From positions 1,853,501 to 1,917,500 of the forward strand of contig JARHVA010003168.1 of the NCBI GenBank assembly GCA_037957365.1: a DNA stretch of 64,000 nt, in the 5' to 3' direction. How positions within the stretch are numbered: position 1 is the stretch's first letter; every line of letters starts with the position of its first letter. Of this stretch, positions 1 to 11,486 are shown piece after piece. This stretch comes from Torreya grandis (Eukaryota > Streptophyta > Pinopsida > Cupressales > Taxaceae). The position numbers were made by a program, and so were the translations under genes. Under the pieces are notes generated by a model. It was not told where the DNA came from and made no database searches. It saw nothing but the letters and a program-made list of their open reading frames with translations.

Positions 1-855
1 ATACAGAGATTAAACATTGAGCATTTTAACCTCATCTCATGCTTCCTAACTATGGATAAATACGCACCATCGATCTCATATAAGTAGCTTTATCTTTATC
101 TTTAATGCTTATTTTTAATCTTAGATAAGATCTCCTAAAATTATGCTACTTGGTAGCTCTAAGTACCATTTACACATTTGACTTTTTACTTGACCCACAC
201 CATCAATCTCTATCAGTATGAATGTCCACAAACCATTGATTTTCTATTAACTCAATAAGATAGTGACACTTGTCACCATTATGTGCAATATTATTTTCTT
301 TAAAATTTTGACTAAATAGACACCATTGGATCAATTTATGGATGATGAATTCTCACCATTGGATCAACTGACTAGTGACCTCAAACTTTAATGAAGTTAA
401 ACTTGATGGTCTCTAACCCATCACAATTAGTAAGAGTAACTTTGAAGGTTTATAAATTGAGATATAAAACACTTAAAAAGTATAAATTTCTAGGGTACCT
501 TCTTAGCACTATAGAAAATATCTCCATGAAATTATTTGACCTCAATTGACTTTATGAGTACCAAAAATAAATGCACAAACTTGCTGGTTCATTCATATCT
601 ACATGACATGTAGTGATGGCCTGGCTTCTCTTAAGATATAATATGCATATTTCTCATTCCAAATGATTAATTAACATACTATAGCTTCACCAAGACATCT
701 ATGGATTCCTCATGACTTCATTTTTGTCCTTATATACCTAAAAATGTTCTATATCTCTCCAAGCTATAAGAATGATCACTTTATAATTAATGCATTAATA
801 TCTCATAATATCTTTGACATAAATGACAACCTAACATTAATGACTATGCTCAATA
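1..855 (-). repeat. 3' LTR of copia element A, partial
   Basis: Direct-repeat partner of about 6490-7363; the two share long identical stretches such as CTCATCTCATGCTTC and CCAAAAATAAATGCACAAAC. On the minus strand the LTR begins TATTGAGC at 855, a G-to-A change from the TGTTGA seen at the other copy. The rest of this LTR, about 1.2 kb, lies left of the window. Confidence 0.88.
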
Positions 856-868
856 ATATCCCCCTTTA
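856..868 (-). other. Polypurine tract of copia element A
   Basis: Immediately upstream of the 3' LTR on the minus strand the sequence reads AAAGGGGGATAT, the purine-rich plus-strand primer expected for a copia element. The position fixes the internal edge of the LTR at 855. Confidence 0.75.
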
Positions 869-1679
869 TCATTGATGGTGAAACACCCTCAAAATTAATT
901 CATACTCAATTGAACTTCTTCATTCTGATCGTTCTCCCCCTTTGACATTAATGACAAAGGGTCTCTTCTTCAACATGTCAATAATCATTCCTCAACATTA
1001 TGTATACATTCAAATAATATTGGGATGATCAAGATAATTACATCTTTTAATCATATGAATCATATGTATCCCCTTTGATATTCACCAATTTAAACTTGGA
1101 CTCCTCAAATCCTTGGACCTAATAAATAGCTCACATAGCTTAGAAAGCTCCCCCTAACATTATACACATCTCTTCAAGTATTCTCAAACTATCTAAGTTA
1201 TCTTCCACTAAATCCATTCTTTATCTATAAAATACCATCTTCAATAAGTATTATTAGTGAACTAGGTTTGCTAGCAACACTTTAAATAATATGGATCTCA
1301 TATTAACAGAATAATTGCCCTTTATCCTCTACAAGCCGTCATGGTTTAGAACCTTTTTAAAAACACTCTCATGGAACCATGACATAAGCAACTTGTCATT
1401 TATATAACTCTTAAACCTTCTTCATGATAAAAAAAATATGACAACACATTCTCCTCTTGCTCAAATGACCCTTTAATGAATCACAGACAAGGAGATAACT
1501 CCCAAGCTTTGTCTTAGATATTCAAATGTGTCTTTTGTCAATGGTTTAGTCATAATGTTTGAAATTTGTTCTTTTTTAGACACATATTCCAATTTAAAAA
1601 ATTTATTACTTAATTTTTTTATTAAAATATTATATCTAACAAAAATGTTCTTGGTTTTTTAGTATATAAAAAAATTCTT

Positions 1680-1965
1680 ACAGATACTAATTGCACTAGT
1701 ATTGTCACAATAGATAGGATAAGGTCCATTTTGTCTTCCCTTATAATCTTCCAAAGTTTGTTTCATACATATTAACTAAGTAAAATAGGAATTAATAGCC
1801 ATATACTAATCTTCTAAAGTTGATAAAGATACAAAGGCTTGATTTTTTCTGAGCCAAGACACCAAGCATTCACCCATGAAGAAGACACCACCACTTTTAT
1901 TCTTCTTATCATCTACACATCCTGCCCAATCTGTATCAGTTTATGTATTTAGAGTAAATTATCTA
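1680..1965 (-). pseudogene. copia RNase H domain of element A (decayed)
   Basis: The minus-strand translation shows the copia RNase H hallmarks in order: TDTDWAGC, a GGVFFMG segment, VSLSTLE followed by a stop in place of Ala/Glu, then IYCDNTSAI. The acidic residues of the first and last motifs are visible. Stops interrupt the frame at least twice. This is the C-terminal end of the pol polyprotein, and RT lies upstream in the same element. In family terms it would remove the RNA template during reverse transcription; here it cannot be made as a continuous product. Confidence 0.82.
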
Positions 1966-2049
1966 CTCTTTTGGTACCAAAAACCATACTCTATTATTCT
2001 CTTGAGATATCTTAAGATCATTTTGACTACTTTAAATTGAGATTCTCTG

Positions 2050-2960
2050 GGATCATCTTGAATAGACTTCTTGTATGATATTAGGCCTAGAAGCAGTAGA
2101 GTATAAGAGACTTCCAATCATGGATCCATATAAAGTTTTATTAACTTTTGGTGAGTCATCTTAATTACTTAATTTTCATATAGTGATCATTAGATTACTC
2201 ATTGGCTTACAATCAACCATGTCAAAATTTATTTGCATATGTTCAATGTATTTTGCCTATGAAATAAATATCCCTTCACTAAGTTGATTAATTTATAATC
2301 CTAAGAAGATAGAAATTTATCCCAACATTGAAACTTAAAACTTAGTATTCATATCATTTTCAAACTATATACCCATGTTATCATTGTCAAAAATAAATAT
2401 TATGTCACAAACATAGACTACTACTAGTAATTGATGAGTGCCATCGATCTTGATATATAAATTATTATCAACTATACCTATTTTGAAGCCTTGGCTCAAT
2501 AAATACTTGTCTAATTTGTCATACCAAGATCTAAGAGCTTTTTTAAGACCATATAAATCCTTATTTATTTTTTAAACATAGACCTAATTAATTGTCATTA
2601 AAAAAACTTGAGGTGGCTCAATATAAACTTGTTCATCTAATTTGCCATTCAAAAATGCATATTCACATCCATTTGGTAAACTTTGAATCCTTTGAAGCTT
2701 GCATATGATATAAATAGTCTAATTTCTTTCATTCTTACTACAATAACAAATGTCTCATCAAATTCTATCCCTTCAACTTGAGCATACCCTTTACACACCA
2801 ATTTAGCCTTCTTTCTTATGACCTCTCCTTTCTCTTTCATCTTGTTTCTGAAAATCCACTTAGTTCCTATTACATTTTTGTCTTTTGGCCTATGAACCAA
2901 ATCCCATATTACATTTTTTACTATTTGATCAATTTTCTCTATGGTAAATGTCCAATTATC
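2050..2960 (-). pseudogene. copia reverse transcriptase of element A (decayed)
   Basis: An 83-residue open stretch at 2649-2900 carries VIGTKWIFRNKMKEKGEV, KGYAQVEGIEFDETF and VYQMDV, a textbook Ty1/copia RT N-terminal half. The frame then shifts by one base right after MDV, and the continuation (FLNGKLDEQVYIEPPQVF) is read in another frame. The catalytic box reads YVCD instead of YVDD (around 2410-2440), so one catalytic Asp is lost. Downstream KYIEHMQINFDMVDCKP and the TLYGSMIGSLLYSTASRP region match the end of RT and the connection to RNase H. The enzyme is dead through both a frameshift and a missing metal-binding residue. Confidence 0.88.
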
Positions 2961-3399
2961 ATCTTTTCTAGATTATAATAAGTTTTGGATTCAATCTTGG
3001 ATAAAAAAAGTTGTGTATTATTGATTTTGATTTATTAACCTTCTCCTCCTAGTCTAGAAACTAGCAATTATATCTCCAATAAGTTGGTAAAATGGATGAT
3101 ACTTATATATTCTCCTAAAAGGGGCTCTAGTATCCTATCTTACTTATTCCTTTTCATCATCAGATTAACTAGGTATGCTTTCATTATTTAAAATAACATA
3201 CTCAGTAGTGTTAATTATCTGCAAGCAAGGCTTCTTGATGTCACCTACCTTTTCAACTCTCACATTAGATATTTAAATAACCTTGTGAAGTCTCTTATAG
3301 AAACACATATAAGAAAAACTTATGGAATAATAACCTAAGAATATGCTCTCATCAGACATTGAGTCAAATTTTTGAAGATTTCCTTCATTCTTTTGATAA

Positions 3400-4140
3400 A
3401 ACACTTACTCTCAAATACTTTAAAGTGTTTGAAACTAGATTAACTATTTTTCCATAGATCATATAGAGTCTTATCACCATTTTATCTAACTTGGTGTCCA
3501 TTTAAGATATAATAGAAGTATTGATAGCTTATTCCCAAAAACCATCTAAAAGTTTGGAATGTTGAAGCATGGTTCTATTCATCTCTTGGATAGTTCTATT
3601 TTTCCTCTCAACTACCCCATTTTAATGAGGTGTCCTATTAGAAAAATATTGTCTTCTAATTCCTTGTTCCTCACAAAAGTCATCAAACTCATAAGACCAA
3701 AATTCACCTCCTCTGTCTAATCTTACACACTTAATTCTTGATCCTTTTTCATTTTCAACAAGAGCTTTGAATGCTTTCAATTTTCTAAAAGCTTCTGATG
3801 TCTCTTTAATAAAAAATATCCAAGTCATTATAGTGAAGTAATCAATTAATAGCATAAAGTAGCTATTACCTTGAATGCCTTGATTTCTCATAGGTCCACA
3901 AAGGTCTATGTGGATTAACTCCAATGGCACTTTAGTATAATGCTCCTTAGATTTTTATCTTCTTTTGACTTGATTTTCATGAAGGCATGCCTTACAAAGA
4001 TTATGAAGAATCTTAGTGATTTTAGTCATATCCCTCACTAGTCCTTTTGAATTAATCATTACTATATTATCAAATTTTAGATGTCCAAGTATTTTATGTC
4101 AAAGCTAGTTTTCCTCTAATTGATTCATGAAGAACTTTAT
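3400..4140 (-). pseudogene. copia integrase of element A (decayed)
   Basis: The minus-strand translation gives GHLKFDN and later CKACLHENQ, the His-His-Cys-Cys zinc region, then LIHIDLCGPM, SYFMLLIDYF, CVRLDRGGEF and, after a stop, NGVVERKNRT. The D,D,E catalytic triad is therefore still recognisable: Asp in IDLCGP, Asp in RLDRGGEF, Glu in VVERKNR. The longest open piece is 3622-3930 (102 residues). It ends at a TAA that replaces the Gln of the conserved PHQNGV motif, as expected from CAA-to-TAA change. A second stop lies after the zinc region. Copia order (integrase before RT) is preserved. Confidence 0.88.
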
Positions 4141-4246
4141 TTTATTGGATTCATGGAACACATACAAGTTATTGTCTACCTTTTGAATGTTTGAAACTAA
4201 TTTTATAGACTTATAACTTCTCACTTCACACCCTTTTTCATGAAAA

Positions 4247-4537
4247 TTAAAAAAAAAATCCTTGTTTACACATTTGGATAACACTTAGAAGATTATGTTT
4301 CAAAACATTTACATATAGAACATTTTTAGTTCTAGTTTGACCATTATCCAAACTTATAGAGCCTTTCTCAAATATTTTAGTAGAGTTGTTGTCACCAAAC
4401 CTTATTAAACCTGAATTGTGTTTTTTGAGAGAAATAAACTTATTCTTATCTCCTGTCATATGACTTGAGCATCCACTATCTATGCACCATTTCTTGTTTT
4501 CATCCACTTGAGCATGTAAGGCAGTTTGTAAAAACAT
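4247..4537 (-). pseudogene. copia aspartic protease and gag-pre-integrase segment of element A
   Basis: A 96-residue open stretch contains WCIDSGCSSHMTG, the plant copia protease active site with Asp-Ser-Gly intact. It is followed by LYVNVLKHNLLSV, the conserved tail before the gag-pre-integrase domain. It lies between the gag zinc knuckle and integrase, as in other copia elements. The stretch runs out at an A-rich tract near 4250, probably a frameshift. In an intact element this protease would cut the polyprotein inside the particle. Confidence 0.85.
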
Positions 4538-4599
4538 GGATTATTCCTTTGATTTTTCCTCATTTCATTTAATCTTAATTTTGTCTTTGTTGAACCCTT

Positions 4600-5235
4600 T
4601 GATGGTGTCAAAAAAATTAAAGTCCTTTTTCTAAAATTAACTTTTGCAATACTTGGTTATATGTCCCTGTTGATTGCAATTATAGAAGAGAACCTCATTT
4701 TTTCTCTTTAGAGAGTAAGTATAGTCCTTATATTTGTGACCATATTCATTACAAGTATAATAGTGTCCATTGAAAACATAACTATAGTTTTTCATGTTAA
4801 TCACCCCTTTAGTTTAATCATTAATACCCTAAGACATCTCATCCATAGATTTTTTTTATGGAGCTAGATTTCTACTTGTCTTTAGATAAAAGTGCATAGA
4901 TATAAGTCATAACTTTACCTTCCAACTGATCCATTTTTTTATTTAACTTTGTAGCAACCACAACATGAATTTTTTTGGTTTTTGCTTCTATTATTCTTGT
5001 TTATGTCTTCACACTATCAATACTTGCAAGAAACTCATGATATATAGAGGAAGTCAAGTCTAAATTTTTATACCCTTCCATATTATTCAATATTTTAAGC
5101 TTTTCTTCTAGACATTATTTTATTCCCTTGATATTTTAGTTATGATAAATCACATAATATTTCACCTTGAAGAAAAATCTTAGCCTCTTTATATTTCATT
5201 GTACCTATGATCACCTTCAATAAGTTAAACTTGTA
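4600..5235 (-). pseudogene. copia gag of element A with zinc knuckle remnants
   Basis: Low-similarity gag sequence lies between the PBS and the protease. Near 4640-4690 the minus strand encodes YNCNQQGHITKYC, a CCHC knuckle whose first Cys has changed to Phe. About 100 bases upstream a second knuckle-like stretch, YTCNEYGHKYKD, has also lost cysteines. Many stops break the rest. Gag would form the particle and bind RNA through these knuckles. The N-terminal part is too degraded to place domain limits. Confidence 0.65.
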
Positions 5236-5243
5236 ATGAATGT

Positions 5244-5258
5244 CCTACTCTGATAACA
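5244..5258 (-). other. Primer-binding site of element A (initiator tRNA-Met type)
   Basis: The minus strand reads TGTTATCAGAGTAGG, two bases short of the canonical TGGTATCAGAGCAGG found after the 5' LTR of most plant copia elements. Its place next to 5261 sets the inner edge of the 5' LTR. Confidence 0.82.
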
Positions 5259-5260
5259 AT

Positions 5261-7363
5261 TATTAGAGGTATAATCATTAAGAGGGGGGTAAATCAGTGA
5301 TTCTAGATAATCCAAACTTCAATTCTAGTCCATTCAAACTCTTAACAAAATAACATTATCATTCATGAATCATGCACATCATTTATAATAATAAACAAGA
5401 AAGTTAAGCAAGATCACATACATAACACAAGATATATGTGGGAAACCCTCTTGGGGAATGAAACCCTCTGGAACCTAAAAAATAGAATATAGTCCTAAAA
5501 TAATAGAATCCAAATTTATACTAGCAAAAATTAACTAAAGAATACCCATCCCTTAATTTAGTGAGACACCAATCCCATAAGGAGGAACCAACCCCTAGGT
5601 AACAAAGAACTCACTCAGATCCCTTGATCTAATCTCCACCTTTGATCTAATGTCTTCTACATCTGATGATGGACTTATCTTTATTATACTCTTCTTCACC
5701 CTTATATCTCTCTCAAGAAAATCATCACACACCCTAAAACTTGATCATAGAAGTAATACATCAAAACACCTCTTTTGGATCTCTCTAGTCTTTTTTGAAC
5801 ATCCTCAATCTAATATATACTTGATTCCATCCACTCAGCACACTCCCTTTGATATATTTCTTTTATCTCTATCTTCTATTCTCTCAACTTATGCACATGC
5901 AAGTCTAGAAACCATTACCTTAGTATCCATTATTTATATATTCTTCATGAATATTATCTTCTTGGTTGGCCATAAGACTTGACATAACAATTGAGACATA
6001 TAAAATGCTATTACATAGTTCAAATACATTGTCATAGGTCAACCATAGAATCTATGTGTCACACTTAAGCAACTACACATTTAAATTATGCCTTAGTATC
6101 CATTATAGGTCTCATGTAGACCTATTTACCTATTTTAGCACTCCATCAATAAAATTAAGAACATAGGATCACTTTCAACTATATGGTTCCACTCCATATA
6201 ATCTCTAAGACATCATCAAGTGATTTCTCTTATCATAACATATTTTCACTAAAGCATAAGTTATTGAATAATATATAGTATAGATTAACATCATCAACAA
6301 AAAACATTCAACTTTGAAACTCCATAAATTTGATTATACAAACATTCAAACCTTCTAAATAGATTCACTAGATGCACCTTGAAGTCCTCTATAACTTTTA
6401 TTTTCACTACATCAATAAATTCATCCTGGATCAAAATTTATAGCTTAAAAACTAAACATTGGTTTTAATTCATTAATTTGAATATTTGAATTCCAACTAT
6501 TATTATCTAGACACTAAACATCGAGCATGTTAATCTCATCTCATGCTTCTTGGCAACTATGGATAAATACACACCATCAGTCTCCTCTGAGTATCTTGAT
6601 CTTTATCTTAAAATTCTCACCATTGATCTTAGATCAGATATCCCATTACTGTGCTAATTGGAAACTCTATGTGCCTTTTGCACATTTGAATTTTAACTCA
6701 ACCCACACCATTTATCTCTCTCGGTATGAACACCCTCAATTTTTTTATATTTTGTCAACTTAATGAGATAGTGACACTTATCACCAACACATGTAATATT
6801 AAATTCTTTGACATTTTGACTAAATATGCACTATTGGATCAAGATCTAGATGATGAAAACTCACTATTAGATCAACTAACTAGTGACCTTAGACTTTAAT
6901 GAAGTTAAACTTGATAGTCTCTGGTCCATCATAGTTTGAAAAAGAAACTTTGAAGGTTTATAACTTGAGCTAGAAAACACTTCAAGAGTCCAAATTTTTA
7001 GGGTACCTTCTTGGCACTATAGATAACATCTCTGTCAAATCTTTTAACCTCAATTGAATTTATATGTACCAAAAATAAATGCACAAACTTGATGGTTCAT
7101 TCAAATCTACATGACATGTAGTGATATTCTGGCTTCTCTTAAGCTAGAAGATGCATGTTTCTCATTCCAAATGATCAAGTGACATACCAAAGCTTCACCA
7201 AGACATCTATGGGTGCTTCACAACTTCTTATTTGTCCTTATAGACCTAAAAATGTTCCATATCTCTGCAGGATATCAAAATGATCACTTTTTCATTAATT
7301 CATTAGTATCTCATGCTCTCTTTGACATCAATGACAACCTATGATAAATGACTATGATCAACA
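5261..7363 (-). repeat. 5' LTR of copia element A (about 2.1 kb)
   Basis: Bounded on the right by TGTTGATC (minus strand from 7363) and on the left by the PBS. Bases from about 6490 on match 1-855. The length of about 2.1 kb is large for copia but fits the partner running off the window. Open stretches inside, such as 5650-5982 and 6527-6763 on the plus strand, lack family features and run against the element, so I treat them as chance. Confidence 0.85.
5931..5940 (-). promoter_or_regulatory. Possible TATA box in the 5' LTR of element A
   Basis: The minus strand reads TATATAAATA about 1.4 kb into the 2.1 kb LTR, a plausible U3/R border. Nothing else marks the start site, and in DNA this AT-rich such a match can occur by chance. 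Confidence 0.35.
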
Positions 7364-7950
7364 TAAAGGTTGAATCCATCCATTTTCAAGATGAATTATA
7401 GTGTGTTTCATGATTTAATTGATGTGGTCAAGTGAATATCTACTTTCCTTCCCTTTTTTTTAAATTTTATTACCTTTATGCAATGTTTTAGAAGTCTTCA
7501 CAAGTCATTCTTAAGTGCATATATAGTATGTTGGTCAGTGTGAAAGTGGACAACTACCCTCCCATGCAAGGTTAATATCTAGTGTATGACTTTACATGAA
7601 ATACTTATGTAGAAGCTGATCGAAGAGTGAGTGAAGTGACCTTCTATGGTCTTAAATGTGTTTGATAGTTTGTCTTGTTCAAATATAAGGATTAAAACAT
7701 TCGATGCATCACCCCCCTTTTACATGCTTTCATAGATTAGTGGCAATCTCTCTCCCCTTTACTTAGCAAGAAACTAGTATATGTTTAATCATAATTGATA
7801 GACATCAAAGGAAGCTAGCATTATATATAGATCTAACCCAAGATTAGGTGACCCAAAGCCTAGGGTCAGTCTTATGTTGGACTAGGTTTAATTAATAGGA
7901 CCTGAACACTCCCTTTTGCTCAACTAGGGTGGAACCTAAGAACACCAATA
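7364..7950 (+). repeat. 5' LTR of element B, 3' part only
   Basis: Matches about 25852-26433 over its whole length, and homology continues to the very edge of copia element A at 7363. It ends ACCAATA, probably ACCAACA before a C-to-T change, just before GTTTTGG of the primer-binding site. About 72% of the LTR is missing here because A was inserted. Confidence 0.85.
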
Positions 7951-7954
7951 GTTT

Positions 7955-7970
7955 TGGCATGCTTGATGGG
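7955..7970 (+). other. Primer-binding site of element B (tRNA not identified)
   Basis: TGGCATGCTTGATGGG begins five bases after the LTR. It differs from the D site at 51879-51894 only at transitions, so both probably used the same tRNA. The original primer could not be assigned because the site is deaminated. Confidence 0.65.
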
Positions 7971-8224
7971 ACACAAGTATCACAGAGGAACTAAAATTTA
8001 TAGATAAGGAGAATCATCTATAGTAGCAAAGGAGATCCATCATCATCAAGATATAAATATATTTAAGTTATAGAGTTCATAGCACCATCTAGATAGCATT
8101 CTCATGCCAAAAGTTGTTATAAGGTCAACTATAAAAGCTATTCCCTTTGAATTCATTGATCTATATTTTTTTCATATAAGATATCAAGATTTAATAAGAC
8201 AAGACCTTATCCACAAAAAATTTA
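7971..8224 (+). other. 5' leader of element B
   Basis: Noncoding stretch between the primer-binding site and the first gag-like codons. No repeat, long hairpin or ORF stood out. Confidence 0.6.
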
Positions 8225-9716
8225 TTCATCTCATGGTCATCCTATTGTTTCAATTAGTATAATCCCCCCTACTCAAATGGCCATCAAAAATCAAGTATTT
8301 GTTCTATTCAATAAAGGTAGTCCATTGAACTTAACCTAGTATGATGATATCCATATGTTTGATTTTAAAATCATCCCATTATTTTTTGGAAAAAATCAAA
8401 CAACTAATATTGAGCATATCTAGGATGTTAGCAACCTTTTTTTAGTGCATAATATTATTATAGATAATGTGGCCATTAGACTACTTACTACTTCCTTCAA
8501 AGGAAAAGCTCTAAAATGGTATATAAATCTCTAATTGAATTCCATTTCTACCTAGGATGAGTTAGGTGAAGCCTTAGTCATATAATTTGAGGATAAATCT
8601 GATCACATATCTTTAGTTGAACAACTAGCATAAAGAGAGATTCTCATGATTTCATGTTTGATTTCAGCCTCAGATTCTAAAAAACATGGACTAGAATACC
8701 TATAATGATTAGACCACCCCCTGAATATGATTTATTTTATTACTTAAGATCCATTAATTTTGATATTAGTGTGATGATAGAGGCCATGGGTGGCCATACC
8801 TTGCCAAATGGTTATGAATTTATAATAAGAGAAAAAATAGTTTGATACAAGTTGTTAAGCTTATTCCAAGGCCTCCAATTCTTATATTCCTAGATCTAAA
8901 ATCTATTCCACCCCCTCAAGTTCCTTAATTCACATCATTATCCCCTATTCCACCTTCCCAAGTTGAAGCTACAGTCCTTTCTAGTCAATCTAATGAGATT
9001 GATAAGCTAAAAGGTTTGGTCTAATCCTTTGGAAATGAAATAGTAAATCTCAAGAGGAAATAGTATCAGACTAATAGGCCCTATCAACAAAAACATATAG
9101 CTAATTATCAACGCTTTAGATATCAAAGGCCTTATTATCTAGGATTCAGAAAAAATAGACCACCCTACTAGGCAAAAGAAGCCATAGTTATAGCTAAAAA
9201 ATATGCAGTTCTTGACCTTAATGCACCAACAAGTTAAAAATATATTGTTACCACCCCACCTCAAAATAATTTTATGTATGACTCAAATTGGCAACCCTTC
9301 AACCTCAATGATGTTCATAACCAATCCTTGGTATCACAACACATTACTATGCCACAAATGACACAAGAAGAGTTTTTAATTTAAGGAGGTCAATATAAAG
9401 AGACAAGTTTAGTTCCCCAAAGAAAGGATCAATGAGTTCAAGGGTAGCCTGATGTCATTAATTTAAATTGAAAAATGGATGATTATGTTGCTTTTAATCA
9501 TGGTAGTGAGACTATCATTTCAAGTGGTCAAGTTGCAACTATAACTAGAGATAAGAGAAGAGCCATTGATGAGGCTCAAGATGTTACTAATGATCTAATT
9601 ATTCCTAATGTTATTTCTAAGAGTACTAAAAATCAACTCTTTTCCCCTAAAACACAAAAAAATCAAAACACAAAGGCTAGGAAGGTCCCTCAAATACATT
9701 TAGTCTATGAATAACT
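8225..9716 (+). pseudogene. gag of Tat-like element B (decayed)
   Basis: The plus-strand translation around 8460-8630 shows DNVAIRLLTTSFKGKALKWY, then a DELGEAL segment and FEDKSDHISLVEQLA, the retrotransposon gag core of Tat-type elements. The middle part is Pro/Gln-rich with a Tyr/Arg-rich run near 9060-9180. The last intact piece, 9475-9714, ends KVPQIHLVYE followed by TAA, the usual linker toward the protease. At least ten stops are present, most at expected Gln codons. The frame resumes past element C at 19637 with KVKPKVSEASLIL, showing that C interrupted a once continuous coding region. No zinc knuckle is visible. Confidence 0.8.
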
Positions 9717-9725
9717 AGTGGTTCA

Positions 9726-10345
9726 TGTAGAGTAAAAAAATCTACATTTTTATTTTTTGAGTTTCAGTTGTGCACTCCAAGTTTTGTCCCTACGCATTTC
9801 AATTTCGAGGTAGTGAATTTTTTTGACACAAGAGTGTGGGTGTGAGTTTCATTTTTGCCTAAAATTTGTCTAAGTATCAAAATCGAGTGGAAGCTACCAA
9901 TTGTCATCAATCAAGACACATTTTATAATTTCTATAAGTTGCGTGGAATGTGCCACATGTCTCATAGTAATTCATTGAAGCACAACAAGTGTCGACATCC
10001 ACATTTCATGTTTCTTATGCTTTTCAAAAGCTTATTTTAAGCTTCTCTCAGGGTCAAGTGGAAAGTTCTAAGTGGAAACTATAGAAGGTTTCAATATGTT
10101 TTTCTAAAAATAGTGGAAGCTGCCACGTGCCCCTAGCTAAAAGCAACAAAAGTTACCAAGTGTCGACATTCATAGCTTCTTCATTTTGTTTCATTGATGA
10201 AGTAAAGACTATGGTGGGCCCTAGGTTTTGTTTTTAAATTTAGCAGAAGCTGCCAAGTGTCACCATCTGTATGAATCTAAAATGAGTCCCGAATGTTTCT
10301 ACAATGCAACTAAAGCTCAGTAGAGACCGCCATGTCTCACTATCA
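9726..10345 (+). repeat. 5' LTR of element C, truncated by deletion
   Basis: Matches 17910-18530 base for base over most of its length. Homology stops around 10345 (ATGTCTCACTATC versus ATGTGTCACTTTT), after which sequence is gag. The missing part is about 1.1 kb of LTR together with the PBS, leader and gag N-terminus. It keeps an intact G-box, GCTGCCACGTGCC, at 10119-10131. Confidence 0.85.
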
Positions 10346-10383
10346 AAAGGGCACCACAAGAAGCAATGACAGATTTCAATTCA

Positions 10384-11486
10384 AGATTTCAAAAGACTTG
10401 GGAAAGGATTCTTGCTAAAAAAAACCATTACCAAGTATGGCTATAGTATTTTATCTTAAAGCTTTAAATTTAGATATATCTATAATGATTTAGTCACTTG
10501 GAGGTCAGACTCTGCCAGAAGCTTATGACTATGCAGTCAGAGCTAAAAATAATTTAATAGATGCTAGAAAGTTGCCCCTAAGGCCTCCCATGCCCGTGTT
10601 TCTAGAGATTACCTTACCTTTGCCTCAAGAAGCCCCTAATCCCATATCCCCACCTGTGTCTATGTACACATATCCTCAACAACCTACTAAATAACTTGTT
10701 CCTGCCCAGTCATCAGAGATAGATGATATCAAGAAAATCTTAAGGACATTTTATAATGATTTAATTAACATAAAAAGACAGAAAAATCCTTATCCTAAAC
10801 CCCAATATCAAGGCTACCAAGGAAATATATTTACACCACAACCAAACTAGTATCAGGGTCATCAAAGTCAATCTAACCCTTAGCCAGCAAACCAATTAGT
10901 TACAATCCCTACACCCTCACAAACTATTCCCACTAATCCAAATAGGGAGATTGTTCAAGGGTAGAATAATTAGGTAGATAGCACCAATGCCTGGTGTTTC
11001 CCTTGTAATGATTCTCATATACCCAAAGATTGTCCCATGGGTAATCTACAACAAAAGGTACTAGAGAAAAGAAGAATGGATGGACAATTTGCAAGTACTT
11101 TTGACACTTAAGCCTACCAATCCCCTGGTATGCAAAATTTAGTCTTGATGGTTCAAATGCAAGGGATGTCCTTAAAACAAGAAGAAGAAAAATACCCTGA
11201 ACATGCTTTGTTTTCATGGGTTGAAGATGATGAATCAATATTCTTGAATGAAACTTCCACTTCCAAAAATCTATTAGTACAATCAGATTACTACACTAGA
11301 TAAAAGAGAAGGATGATGGAATAGCCTGAAGTCACAAATAATGAAGTTATGGGGCCTCCTCCATTTCAAGGTCATCAAAACATAGATACTATATAAGAAT
11401 TTCCTTAGCTAGTGTAGAACCAAGTAGTTCTTAGACAAGTTCAAAAAAAGCAAGGTACCCTTATTTTCCAAGAACCCAAACACTAG
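10384..11486 (+). pseudogene. gag of element C (5'-truncated, few stops)
   Basis: The N-terminal end is lost in the deletion; the visible part starts at RFQKTWERI, then FYLKALNLDISIMI and LGGQTLPEAYDYAVRAKNNL, the C-terminal half of the Tat gag core. A Pro/Gln-rich region follows, then the CCHC-like knuckle CFPCNDSHIPKDC at about 10995-11033 (spacing Cys-2-Cys-3-His-4-Cys). From 10446 to 11483 one frame is kept over about 1 kb, broken only by TAG/TAA codons at Gln positions. The start of this segment (10384-10430) is in another frame, with a slip in the A-run near 10417. The protease that follows is in the -1 frame. Confidence 0.85.

Larger units (their letters stand above)
1..7363 (-). mobile_element. 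Ty1/copia LTR retrotransposon A (decayed, 3' LTR cut by window edge)
   Basis: Bases 1-855 and roughly 6490-7363 are direct repeats that run to matching ends. The internal region of about 4.4 kb encodes, on the minus strand and in copia order, gag with zinc knuckles, protease, integrase, RT and RNase H. A primer-binding site complementary to initiator tRNA-Met lies at 5244-5258, next to the 5' LTR. The element start (minus strand) reads TGTTGATC at 7363-7356. Sequence right of 7363 aligns without a break to the LTR of element B near 25852, so A is inserted inside the 5' LTR of B. Its left end and target-site duplication lie outside the window. All reading frames contain stops or frameshifts. 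Confidence 0.9.

Noticed and set aside
5650..5982. Open stretch of 110 codons on the plus strand
   Set aside because: It lies inside the copia LTR, antisense to the element, and has no conserved protein features.
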